Origin: Macrotrachela quadricornifera
Taxonomy: Eukaryota; Rotifera; Eurotatoria; Philodinida; Philodinidae
Assembly (NCBI GenBank): GCA_022393335.1
Contig: JAJEKB010021338.1
Span: 141,991 to 205,990 of the forward strand
DNA length: 64,000 nucleotides
Reading direction: 5' to 3'
Notes under the pieces: model-generated
Database searches by the model: none
The model's input: only the letters and a program-made list of their open reading frames with translations
Told to the model about the DNA's origin: nothing
In this document: positions 36,304-47,363 of the stretch, piece after piece
Layout of the letters: each line of letters begins with the position of its first letter
Position numbering within the stretch: the first letter of the stretch is position 1
Position numbers and translations under genes: made by a program

Positions 36304-37925
36304 TTATTTTGTTTTTCCCCATAATGGTCCGTGTTTATTTTGATCAGTCATAAGTAATTGTTTTATTTGTTCAAAAACAATATTAACTAGATAATGATGA
36401 GTTTCATTACTTGTATAAAATATTGTTGCATATTTAATAACATCAAGACAAATTTCAATAAGTCGAGAAAAACGAATTGCAGCTTCACAATAACCATATC
36501 GATAAAACATATATTTCCATAAAAGTTCAACATATACATTTTGACTTCCAAATAAACGAAATATACCATTTGATAATTCATCATTATGAAAATTTTCTTT
36601 TTTATGAATAATAAAACAATTTGATGAGAATGCAAGAATAATTAACATCATTTTAACAATAATTAAATCAGAATCTAATTGTTTATTTATACGTTTTGCT
36701 TGATGTACTATTTCTAATGTATAAATTGTTTCAAATGTTTTCATACATTTAGGATTATCAATAATACCACTAGTACAAAAGAAAAGAATTGAATCAAGAG
36801 CAATTACACCATGTAAATTTCGTTCAAAAAGAGAATATTGTTCATTTATAGTTAATATACGAAAATCAGGTGAAGAACTAATAAATGAATACATGGATGT
36901 ATACATAAAAGCAATAAATTTAAATACATTTAATACAGTATCAGACATATTAATTGACAATAATTCAAATAAATTTTCAATACAACGATGCATTTGTGGT
37001 ATAGTACTAAATTGATCATGAGCATGAACAACATTTGAAATTAATGTCCATTCTGATTTATTCAAAACCAATTGATCATCAGACAATCGAGTTAATATTG
37101 GTAATTGTTGTAGATACTAAATATACAATAAACAATAATTTTTATATCTAATATCAATTAATAAGAAACCTAATGCTTAATTATGGATTTTTTAGTACTA
37201 TTATTCAATATTCAAGATAATCAAATGGTTATACATTTTTTTGTATATATCCTTTTTCTATCCTTTAAAACATTTGAGATGGCATAAATTTATTTTTAAA
37301 AAATATAGAATTTTTCTTTTGTTAATCGTGTATAATCTGAAACAAAACAGGAAATAAAAAATAAAATATGCTATGTATATTATAGAAAGCATTGAATAAA
37401 GATTATTTCTAATAGGCTATAAGAGATTATCTACAATTCAATCAAACAAATATACAACATACCATTACTTGTTTATCAATCACATTTTGATCACTATGAA
37501 TGTTCTTTTTTGATAAATATTTTTTGTTTTGATCAATTTTTTTACGAATGAAATCTACACTCATATTTACTGATAAACATTTTTCAAGACGACAAGCAGC
37601 ACACGTTCGACGTGTATTCAAGTCTATTTTACATGATCTATTAAATAAACATGGACGAATACGCTGCAAGAAAAACAAAATCGATCAACTAAAAAAAAAT
37701 GAATTAAGAATATTATAGACCACAAACTTCACGATGAAAGCCATTACGACGAAAGAATGTTTTACATGATTGACAAGAAAGTGCACCATAATTGATGATA
37801 CTTGCTTTATCACCACATACTTTGCACGGGCTCGATTTGGATGAATTTTTCATCTGTCTTGATTTTTTATCATGATTAATTTCAGATAAGATGGATGCAG
37901 TGACCAAACTTTGTTTGAATGACAT
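36304..37925 (-). CDS. Nuclear hormone receptor, paralogue 1
   Basis: Predicted join, minus strand: 37925-37728, 37663-37463, 37116-36304 (introns of 64 and 346 bp), giving 403 aa. Exon 1 carries zinc finger 1 (C34, C37, C51, C54) with an atypical P-box, [10 protein letters not shown] instead of the common CEGCKGFFRR. Exon 2 carries finger 2 (C71, C77, C87, C90; [13 protein letters not shown]) and a basic hinge. Exon 3 is a mainly helical ligand-binding-type domain from about residue 134, with [19 protein letters not shown] near its start and GPLWGKTK at its end. It should be a nuclear, ligand-regulated or orphan transcription factor. The changed P-box predicts altered half-site recognition. 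The ligand and the NR subfamily are not recognisable. It shares exon plan and strand with two paralogues downstream in the window. Confidence 0.9.
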
Positions 37926-40900
37926 TCAGCTACACTACTATAATAAATCAAACTATGAAAAAGTAAAGATTAAAGTGTTAAACTTTATTTTTTCTAATAT
38001 TAAATCAAATGTATTACCAGGAAAATTACATGCGTAATTCTAATAAGAAGAATAATACAAAAATGAATTCCAATAAATATTTTTTTTTAGAAACTAAAGG
38101 CTATCTAAAAATTTATCATTTACTATAGATAACAAAAGTCACTATTACGAATATACAAAATGATAAATACTAATGTGCCACGAAAGAATTTACTGTGTCA
38201 AAGGACAAATATTGTTTATTAATTTATGAAAAAGAATGATAGATAAGCAATTGATGTAGACATAACAATGCTGTACATATGAAGTACTATTTATGAACTT
38301 ATTCCATATTTCACTCGTTTCTTGGCAAGAGTCATTAAATTTTCACTTGAATGTTCTTAACTATTTGTAAACTATAAAGGATATTTTCCTTTTTCCTCAG
38401 AAAATCTTCTTATGAATATAGTAAAATAACTTACATTGTAGATGATAGTGACGTGATCAAAAACAGTGAATCTAAATGGATAAAGAGCATGTTTAGTCAT
38501 TGTATTGAATAATATAACGAAATCATTTACAGATAGATTTAAGAATATCTGAAAATAAAATCAAAATCAAAATTTAATCATAATAATCATAAATCAAGAA
38601 GTAATTCGTTTTTGTTTGATCACCTTGTCAATTACATATGTAATCCGAAATTTTTAAAGAAATAACGATTCTTTTAATGAAACGACTGTAAAAAAATTCA
38701 AATTTGATAGAAAACAGTGCTTTAAACAATGATATAGTTAGTTTTTTAAATTACCTTTGATTCTGTCAAAAAACATTAAATTAACTTACATTTTCCAATT
38801 ATGTTCAGATACAAATAATAATGAAATTTAAATAATCTCTGAAATATACTACATTCTTCGTTATTTCTTTAACCGTTATATAATAATACTTCACAGAAGG
38901 TAAAATCGAGGATTGTTAAGGATTGTTAATGATTTCTAATTCGCTGATTGGCTATTTTTAGGGTGTGCATTTACCGACATCTATATATAAATAATGACTC
39001 ATTAGAATTACTTTAGTCGTCGACTTCCGTCTTCAATCGTAGCACTTTCAACAGATTATTATTAATCTTAGTGTTTTTTTACTTCTATTTAAAGTACTTC
39101 GTTGCACCAGCCTTTTTTCCTATTTGTCTCACAAATTTTTCTCTTTCTTTTCTCTCATATGCCTACCAATAGAAGTCAAAAAACATAGTTCAAAAACTAT
39201 ATCATCGATGTAATCGCAGAGCTTAACACTAATTACACCAATGGTTCGCTTCATTAGAGACCATTAAATATTATTTTAAAAAAGCATGTAGAACTAGCTA
39301 AAATAATAGTTACTTGATACTTGAATGATTCTTAGGTATTTTTTTCTTTCCTGTAATTTCTATCTGTGTCTGTATCCGAGCTTGGATTTAAACAGTTTCA
39401 TACTAATAAATATAAGAAAATTGTATACGATTAAAAAACAACAGAAAAATCAATACTTTTCTTACCTAAGAAAAATTCGTTAACGTTACATTTTGACTAA
39501 TATTTGATAGCATTATCTTTGAAAATGAATGCCAAGCTAGTTTTGAATATCATTTCGAACTATCCTATATAGAAAATATCTTGAAAGATGCATTTAATTT
39601 TGAACACAGAATCAAGCTTCAGATCCAAACATACGCTACGTTTCGAAATTATCTAATATAAACAAAAATGAAAATATTACAAAATTTAGATATTATCTAT
39701 TAAAATTAATATATTCAAAACTATATAATGTGACATCGATCAGATATCTTTCTATCATAACAAGTAACGCTCATCTGCAGATTCGCTCAGCTCTTTTTTG
39801 TAGAACTGCCGTTTATGAACTATCAACGAATTACTTACTTATACAGTCTCAAAGCGAAACAGTAAAAAAAGAAAAGAAAATAGGCTTCAGATTTAGCTGT
39901 CTCATGTACGATTACGTTTGATCAATTTTTTCAGAAAATGATTCACTGATAATAGTAATCAAAAACCAAGTAAAAACCGACAACAGATTCGGACTCCTCA
40001 TGTTCGATTAGCTTTAATTAAACTTTCTACGAAATATTAATAATTTTTATTTAATTAATCAAAGCAGATCTCAGATTTGAATTCTCCGTTCTCGATTGTC
40101 TTTGGTCAAATTTTCTCAAAAACAGACAATGAATTATAATTAGTTAATAATTAATTAGTCGAAACTGCCATCGGATTCGGAATCTCCACCCTCGATTACC
40201 CGTTGGTCAAGTTTTATGGAAAATATTAATAATTAATAATCAATCAATTAATAATTAATCACTGGATAATTAATAATCAATTAATTAACAATTAATTACT
40301 GTATAATTAATTAATCAGAAGTAACTTTAGATGTGAACTTCCGACCCTTGATAACCCTTCGGTGAAGTTCTGTGGACAATAAATTCTTTCGTTTTCACGT
40401 TAATATTGGACCAATCACTGAAGTGCGAACACACAATTTATGTTTACTGGAATCTTCTCTATGAGAAAGAGATTTGTAAATTTTATTCAGCTAAAAAGTA
40501 CTCTAGAATCTGCAAATCGTAGTTACATAGGTTCAATTAAATATCAATTTGCTCATTCATTACTACCGTCGACGGCTCTAGTTAATTCATTATTTTCTAC
40601 TGTTCATTGTATAACAACTAGTATCACTACGTATATTAGTAATAAACAAATAAATTTTATTTATTTATTTAATTATTTTACTTGTCCTCTGTATGATTAG
40701 CCGAAGAGTTGATTCAGTCCTTACAAGATGAGTAAAATGAAGCATAATTCATCATAACCTTGCAGGCTAGCCATGTCAGACTAGTACTAGTGCTGATGAA
40801 GTACAAAAAACTACCCCTCGCAATTCTGACTCGAACTTTACATTTATAGGAATATATTTACCTGCTTAGGGAAGATATTATATATTTTTTTTACGTAGTT

Positions 40901-42628
40901 TTGCTTTCTATATAAAAAGAATAAAAAATATTATAGTTTGGTTTCTGCAGAAACTTTACGGTTTAATTCATAATCAAATGTATTGGAAAAGAATTATACT
41001 GTGAAAGGAAAAATACTTTATAGAGAATAGAGATGGATATTATAAGAATTTCCATATGAATTTCTCGACAAAATTTTACACTCTTGATTATTTGATATTA
41101 AACGAAATCCTATTTCATCCACAATTTTGTCTATGTTTATAAATAATAAAAAGGTATGTGTACATAAAAGAAACGTCGCCTTCATGCATTATTTTTCACA
41201 GAATCTAACAAAACTATAAAAAACAATTATTTGTTATGACTTTTCATGGAAAGGTGATTATAATATAAACAATATTCTTTAAAAAAAAGGTACGATAATG
41301 TTAATTATCGAATATACATCTTAAAGAATTAATTAAACAAAAGCACTTCTAATAAGAATATTATAACAAAACAGTAAACCTTATAAAAGAGAAGATACCT
41401 TAAAAGGTAAAACTAAATTTTAAACGTTAAAGTAATGTAATGAGAATAATATGTTGTTTACATAAAATGATGACAAAAATAAGCTGTCAGTTGATTATGT
41501 GACACGACATCACGAACAAAAATTTAATACTCGCTGGAATTGTAGAATAAAACAATATATTCGATGTTATTAACTGTCGTATATTTGACTGAAGAATCAC
41601 ATTATTTCAGTCATAGACCACCTCATTTTCTACAATTTATTTTCTATTATTTAATCGTTACAACGATTAAGTTGAATTTCTATATTGCCTGAAGATGAAT
41701 TAAATAGAAAATCAAATAAAATTTCTATTGCTTTTGAAAACAATAGTTTTTTATAATCTTAAAATTCTTGCAACATTTTATATAAATTCAAAAATGCTTC
41801 ATCTATTTTAAGGTCAATTTTCTATAAATCAGGATTTATAGAAAATTGACAATGTGTCATTACTGGTAATAAGGGATACTTAAATTGAATCATATTTACT
41901 TACCTTATTTTATATAACTATTCTCTTGCTTATCTAAAAATTTCATTGAAATAATATCTAGCGGCTTATTATAGTTTTCAAATTGTATGTTCTCTCTATT
42001 AAAGCCAAATTTTGAAAAAAAGAATCCAGACAGCTTCTTTTCAATTACAATAATTTTATCTATTTGAAATGAATGAATATAAAGAAGTAGGTATCAAATG
42101 ATTGAAACAAAAAAAAAAAAATTTATTATTAAATACTACATATTTTATGAACAATATTATAAATCAATATTATCAGTGGAATGATTAAATTTGACCATTT
42201 TAACAGTAAAGAAAAACTAAGTATTGAAGGATTTTTTTATTAATTTCTCATCTCAAATTAAACTTGGAACAAACACAAATTTGCATTAGCTTTATGCGAA
42301 AATTATTCGTGTTCATTGGTTTATTCTAGAAAAACCACGCATTATAATATTTGATTTTGACCAATTAATACAATAATCTAATAGTCATCAAGAATCTTAA
42401 CCTGATTTTAAGTAAATTTCATAAAAACTTTGTTAGAAATTGCTATATTCTCTTATTATTACAGAGAAATATATTTACTCAAAATATTTCTCTTCCTAAA
42501 ACAGTTCTAACCAAAACTTATATTTCAATACACACTTTCTTCATAAAGATTTCATTCTTAATGAAGGCTTTGCGTATAAAGATTAAGATATCAATAATAA
42601 CAATATATATATATTAGAGTATTACAAT
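37926..42628. other. Upstream region of nuclear receptor 1; no gene recognised
   Basis: About 4.7 kb of AT-rich DNA. A minus-strand splice-donor-like sequence (aatgtaagtt) at about 38430 could end a non-coding first exon of the receptor gene. A TATA-like element (tatatataaa) lies at about 38981-38990. The stretch 40020-40330 is built of attaatta-type low-complexity repeats. The frames at 39730-39921 and 40440-40700 show no domain. Confidence 0.35.
41813..41850. repeat. Perfect short hairpin
   Basis: Eighteen bases (gtcaattttctataaatc) are followed after two bases by their exact reverse complement. It lies in non-coding DNA and may be a remnant of a MITE or a cruciform-forming site. Confidence 0.6.
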
Positions 42629-42882
42629 ATACTTAGGGCAATCTAAAAATGATGTTGTAAAGGTCTTAATTTCTTATAGCAGGTAAAAAGAATTTTCCTT
42701 TTTTATGATTAGATAGAACATCTTTCTTTATTATATGATCGCTATTCAACTAATATTATAATACTAAAATTTCGATAAGATCTGTTTCTTTCGCATATAT
42801 GCTGGTGTTATGAATGTTCGTACGTACTTTTTGAATAATGTTCAATAGCAACAAGATAGAGAACTGTGATTTTCACCATTGG
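42629..42882. repeat. Outer inverted-repeat arm, left
   Basis: This arm (from atacttagggcaatctaaaa to gagaactgtgattttcacc) is repeated in inverse, diverged form at 46935-47155. Blocks such as actttttgaataatgtt and agcaacaagatagagaact are shared. The two arms bracket the palindromic element at 43217 and the MULE at 44083, so they look like an older foldback element split by later insertions. Confidence 0.6.
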
Positions 42883-43216
42883 TAAGATGAAATTAAGGCG
42901 CATCGTATCGAATACTACAGATTTTCTGACCTTTTTTTTTTTTTGTAAACCTTTGTATTGGTCTTGAAAGAACAAATTCATGCTGTGTGTTGTGTACAAT
43001 AAACATTCAATAGTCAAGTTCATATTTAAACCGCTAATCGCCCAAGTAAACAGAGGATGGGTTAAATGACTCGCCTTTTTTTCTATTCATGTCAATCTGC
43101 CATGCCTAGTCTTTGTTTCAATTTCGACTATGACATGACTAGTCCGGAATTTTTGACCATCATGAATCCTCATATAATTTACATGATTGATGGACAATAT
43201 TATACGTACATAGTCT

Positions 43217-43539
43217 ACCCACGAAAAAAATTTTCGAGTAAAAACCGCGGTTAACCGCGGTTTTTTTCGAAAAATACCGCGGTTTTAATAAACCGCGAAA
43301 GTCAGACCATTTATGCGTCTTTTAAAAACCGGTCAAAAACGCGGTTCGTAAATACCGCGGTGACGGTACGGAAAACCGCGGTTACACTTACAAAAACTTG
43401 GTACAAACCGCGGTTTTCCGTACCGTCACCGCGGTATTTACGAACCGCGTTTTTGACCGGTTTTTAAAAGACGCATAAATGGTCTGACTTTCGCGGTTTA
43501 TTAAAACCGCGGTTTTTTTTTAAGAATTTTTTCGTGGGT
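43217..43539. mobile_element. GC-rich element that is a near-perfect palindrome
   Basis: Two 106-base arms (43277-43382 and 43407-43512) are exact reverse complements, base for base, separated by 24 bases. The outermost ACCCACGAAAA and TTTTCGTGGGT are also inverted. AGTCT occurs directly outside both ends (43212-43216, 43540-43544), a probable 5-bp target duplication. The sequence is built from repeated ccgcggt and ggtttt motifs, very unlike the AT-rich surroundings. No coding capacity. Confidence 0.85.
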
Positions 43540-43544
43540 AGTCT

Positions 43545-44073
43545 TATTTTTGCGACAAGCTCGTCTAGGATTGGTCTAGAGTCGGTTGACACAGAACGTT
43601 ATTTTCTAATATGCACACTAGTCCTAGACGAGGATTTTTTAAGACAAACGCTAAATATGACGACCGTCCGAAATGAATTTAAAACTGAGAAAAAGTAAGG
43701 ATGTAAGGGATGGTACATAGGACAGGTTGTAGTCTTGTTTTTAGTTGACGAGTCTGGACTAGTTTAAATAGAAATATGTAATTCAGAAGATTAGATTCGA
43801 ACATGCGTACAATTTATTACTGACTCATCGCTTAGATCATCCAGCTTTATGATCAAATTATAAATACACTCTTAAATTTAAAATAAAATACTATAAAATA
43901 ATGATATAAAAAATTTTAAATTATTCTTCAGGCTACTTTTAATATAGTACATCTAATAATTTGAAAAAATAAAAGTTAACATTCCTGGCTACGCGATAAA
44001 TATTGTTCATTATATTTGCTCATAATATTTTTATTAATGCCGATGTACGTTTACATTTTCAACGTATAAAAAT
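43545..44073. other. Spacer between two mobile elements
   Basis: AT-rich with no gene. A small complementary pair (ctcgtctagga at 43560-43570 and tcctagacgag at 43622-43632) suggests one more decayed inverted repeat. Confidence 0.35.
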
Positions 44074-44082
44074 ACTAAATGT

Positions 44083-44238
44083 GGCACTATGTCAATTCGT
44101 CGCCGCTCAATTCGTCGCATTCAATTCGTCGCAATCAATTCGTCGCATAACAATTCGTCGCATATTCAATTAGTCGCATATTCAATTCGTCGCGTATTCA
44201 ATTAGTCGCATAAGACGTCGTCGCATGCTTCTCTCTCT
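44083..44238. repeat. Left terminal inverted repeat of the MULE
   Basis: Made of about nine head-to-tail copies of a 12-16-bp unit, TCAATTCGTCGCA, some with TTAGTCGCA. It ends in gacgtcgtcgcatgcttctc. It is the exact inverse of the right repeat over about 148 bp. Such arrays often hold transposase binding sites. Confidence 0.88.
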
Positions 44239-44498
44239 CTCTCTCTGTGATAATTGCTTTTTCTATCTTCAACTTTTAAAAAAGAATAATTACTAAATAA
44301 AGATAATAAAGAGATTTAAAATATTGATATTCTAAAATGGATGATAATCTTAGTGAATGGAACAGTATTATGTGATTGTGTCTAATTCCTAACGATATCA
44401 ACAGGCTAAATCAATCAGATTTTAATTGGATTTCGTGTTCTGATAATGAACTAGACATAAGTTTATTAACAGAGATAATTATATTGTAGTTCTGAATT

Positions 44499-46162
44499 AT
44501 GAAACTCAAAAATATAAATAAACTTTATTCTTTGAGCAAGAACACTTTCAATCAATACTCTCATAAAGCTATTTTCAACTACAATCTACTAATGTCTCTT
44601 ATTGAAAAACTATTATCTGAAAAAGGAAAACCAATGGTCGTACATGCAGGTTATATTTACACTCAAGAACGAACTACAATAACAAAACTAATTTTTCGAT
44701 GTCAAAATCGAAATTGTAAAGGTAATTAACAAAGCGCTGCTTTGATCTCATCAAAAGAAATATTTTTTTTTAATTAAGCTCGATGTCACACAAACTTATC
44801 AATGGATACTTTTCTTTCTCAACCAACAACACATAATCATGCACCCAATCCAGATCGTATTCCAGTTATTAAACTCCATAATGACGTTAAGCAACGTGCT
44901 GCAACTACTGATGAACCAACAAGCTCGATTCTCCATTCTGCTTTAAGAACATTTCCTCTATCTGCCGCTGGTCAATTACCACGGAGTGACGTTATCACAC
45001 AAACAATTCGTCGACAGCGTACAACACCAGCAACTACTCCAAATGGTCATTTACCAGAAAATTTAAGAAAAACTTATCGTGATGAAGATTTTTTATTATA
45101 TGAAGATAATGAAATGATAATTTTTTCTACAAGAACTAATTTATCAATATTAAAACAATCAAAACATTGGTTCGCTGATGGAACGTTTAAAGTAAGTTAC
45201 CAATTAAGAAATTTACATCACTAATTAACGTTCTTTTAGGTTTGCCCTGATGACTTCTATCAATTATTTACATTACACGCTTTAATGTCATCAGTTGTTA
45301 TTCCTCTTGTTTATGGTCTCTTAGTTGGTAAGAGCACTAAAGATTACAACAGCTTCCTCAAAAAAGTTCTCGAACAAGATGACTTTGATCCAGAATCAAT
45401 TCAAACTGACTTTGAAAGTGGCACAATAAAATCAATTAAAGAATCACTTCCAAACGTGTCGCACAAAGGTACGATTTATATTAATTTCAATTTTTTTTAT
45501 ATTAATTAATGTCTCTCTTAGGTTGTCTCTTTCATTTCGGTCAAAGTGTTTGGCGGCACGTTCAAGGCAACGGCTTATCCAAAAAATATCAAGAAGATAA
45601 CACTTTCCGAATGAATGTTAAAAAATTAATTGCTCTTGCTTTTCTTCCTGTTATTGATATCATCAAAGGATTTGATATAGTGGCTGCCGAATTCGATGAT
45701 GATGATAATACCGAAAATTTACTTAATTACTTTGAAAAAACTTGGATAGGTGAACCAAAAAGAAGAGGTAAAATTTTAATATTTAAATTAATTCTCTAAA
45801 TGTACTTTTACATAGGAGTTGGACGAAAAAAACCATTATTTGATCACAAATTATGGAATATTTATGATCGCGTCATTGCAAATCTTCCTCGTTCCAACAA
45901 CGCTGTTGAAGGATGGCACAACGCATTTGCCACTCGTGTTGCTATCTCTCATCCAACAGTGGCTAAATTAACTGAAAAAATTCGTCTAGAGCAATCAAAA
46001 TTTGAAATTGATATTGCTCAAATTCTTCAAGGTCATGAACCAAAGCCAAAAAAAGCTTGTTATCGTAAGCGTGACGAACTCATTTCACGTTTGGTTCTTG
46101 GTTATGACCAATTACAAATTGATCAATACTTAAAAAATATTTCTCCTAATATTTCATTGTAA
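44499..46162 (+). CDS. MULE transposase with N-terminal FLYWCH-type zinc finger
   Basis: Predicted join 44499-44721, 44779-45191, 45240-45468, 45522-45767, 45816-46162 (introns of 48-57 bp), giving 485 aa with every junction in frame. The N-terminal 30-90 region has a FLYWCH-like zinc finger (FRCQNRNCKARCH ... THNHAP) expected to bind the terminal repeats. The transposase core has the expected acidic residues: HWFADGTFK (first D), IQTDFESG (second D), then CLFHF (C-x-x-H-type motif), and SNNAVEGWHNAF (final E). It catalyses cut-and-paste excision and integration in the nucleus. No stop or frameshift was found, so the protein may be functional. A short ATG frame upstream (44337) meets a stop and was not used. 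Confidence 0.88.
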
Positions 46163-46257
46163 ATTCAATCAATTTTCTCACTTTTCTTTCATTTTGTATG
46201 TTCTCAATTTTTCAATAAAAATTCTAAACTAATTAACACTTATCTCTCTTTCTCTCA

Positions 46258-46413
46258 TAAGAGAGAAGCATGCGACGACGTCTTATGCGACTAATTGAAT
46301 ACGCGACGAATTGAATATGCGACTAATTGAATATGCGACGAATTGTTATGCGACGAATTGATTGCGACGAATTGAATGCGACGAATTGAGCGGCGACGAA
46401 TTGACTGTCCACC
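46258..46413. repeat. Right terminal inverted repeat of the MULE
   Basis: Inverse copy of the left array (TGCGACGAATTGA units). It begins about 95 bp after the transposase stop codon. Confidence 0.88.
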
Positions 46414-46422
46414 ACTAAATGT

Positions 46423-46934
46423 AATAAGATATATGAGAACATGAATATACATAATATATTATTTTTCATCTCATAGTTAATTATAGCAGACTTTGTAATT
46501 GTTGTTCTACCTTGCAAAGTATTCCTAATATCTTGACGATCGACATAGTTTTAATATGAAAGAAAACATTTTAGTAATTATCATATTCATAATATAATAG
46601 ATAAATCTTGATCCTCAATTGAAAAAGATTTAAGTGCAAAACAGACAATAAAAAGATTATTATTTTCCTATCTAGTTCATGATCTATATGCTTTTGATAT
46701 TATCTATTGATTTTTTTTAACAAAAGATATAGATATTCAAAAATGTTCTACTTGCATTCTACTTTTTGCACTTTTCATCGTTGATCATTTTAAATGATCT
46801 ACAAATTATGAAAGACTCAGATGTTTAAGTTTAATTATATAGGGATGGTGTCCTCCAGACGAAATTCTACTACGATTTTCTACCAACTTTTTTTGCTTTT
46901 TCTTTTTTTCATAAAAAAAAACTTTTTTTCCACC
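46423..46934. other. Spacer, no gene recognised
   Basis: AT-rich DNA between the MULE and the right outer arm. Nothing further is supported. Confidence 0.35.
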
Positions 46935-47155
46935 GATGAAAATGATAGTTCTCTATCTTGTTGCTATCAAACATTATTCAAAAAGTACTTATGAGTATTC
47001 ATCTCCATGCCACCAGGACATATGTAATAGCGATCGAATAGCATAGAAAGATAGAGCAAAAGACGTTCTATCTAATCATAAAAAAAGAAAACTCATTTTA
47101 CTTACTATAAGATTTTAAGACCTTCACGGCATTACTTTTAGATTGCTCTAAGTAT
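46935..47155. repeat. Outer inverted-repeat arm, right
   Basis: Inverse partner of 42629-42882. Shared blocks include agttctctatcttgttgct and the end block gattgctctaagtat. Divergence between the arms is clearly higher than between the MULE ends. Confidence 0.6.
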
Positions 47156-47363
47156 TAATTTGTATCATTAATATTTTTCTGTACTATATGATATAAAGCA
47201 AATATTGTAAAAGTATAAGCTAACTTTTTACCTTTCTTTGGTTATGACAAGTTTTATCCATCTATGCTTGTGTACATAAAGTGATTAATTTTTTTATTTA
47301 TATATATCATCTAAATCTACTAAACATCATAGTATAAAGACAAAAGAATAAATATTAATGGAA

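Larger units (their letters stand above)
44083..46413 (+). mobile_element. Apparently intact Mutator-like (MULE) transposon
   Basis: A 2331-bp element with terminal inverted repeats of about 156 bp, an internal five-exon transposase gene, and a perfect 9-bp direct duplication ACTAAATGT at 44074-44082 and 46414-46422. The 9-bp length is typical of MULEs. The outer eight bases of the two ends differ (ggcactat vs ggtggaca inward from each end). From the ninth base inward the ends are identical for about 148 bp. An intact gene and near-identical ends indicate recent activity. Confidence 0.9.

Noticed and set aside
42808..43023. 71-codon minus-strand frame
   Set aside because: Overlaps the outer inverted arm at 42629-42882, has no domain, and its counterpart is not kept in the inverse arm.
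44091..44235. Short regularly spaced direct repeats resembling a CRISPR array
   Set aside because: The units are 12-16 bp with almost no spacer, occur as an inverted copy at 46258-46413, and are the terminal repeats of a MULE; the genome is eukaryotic.
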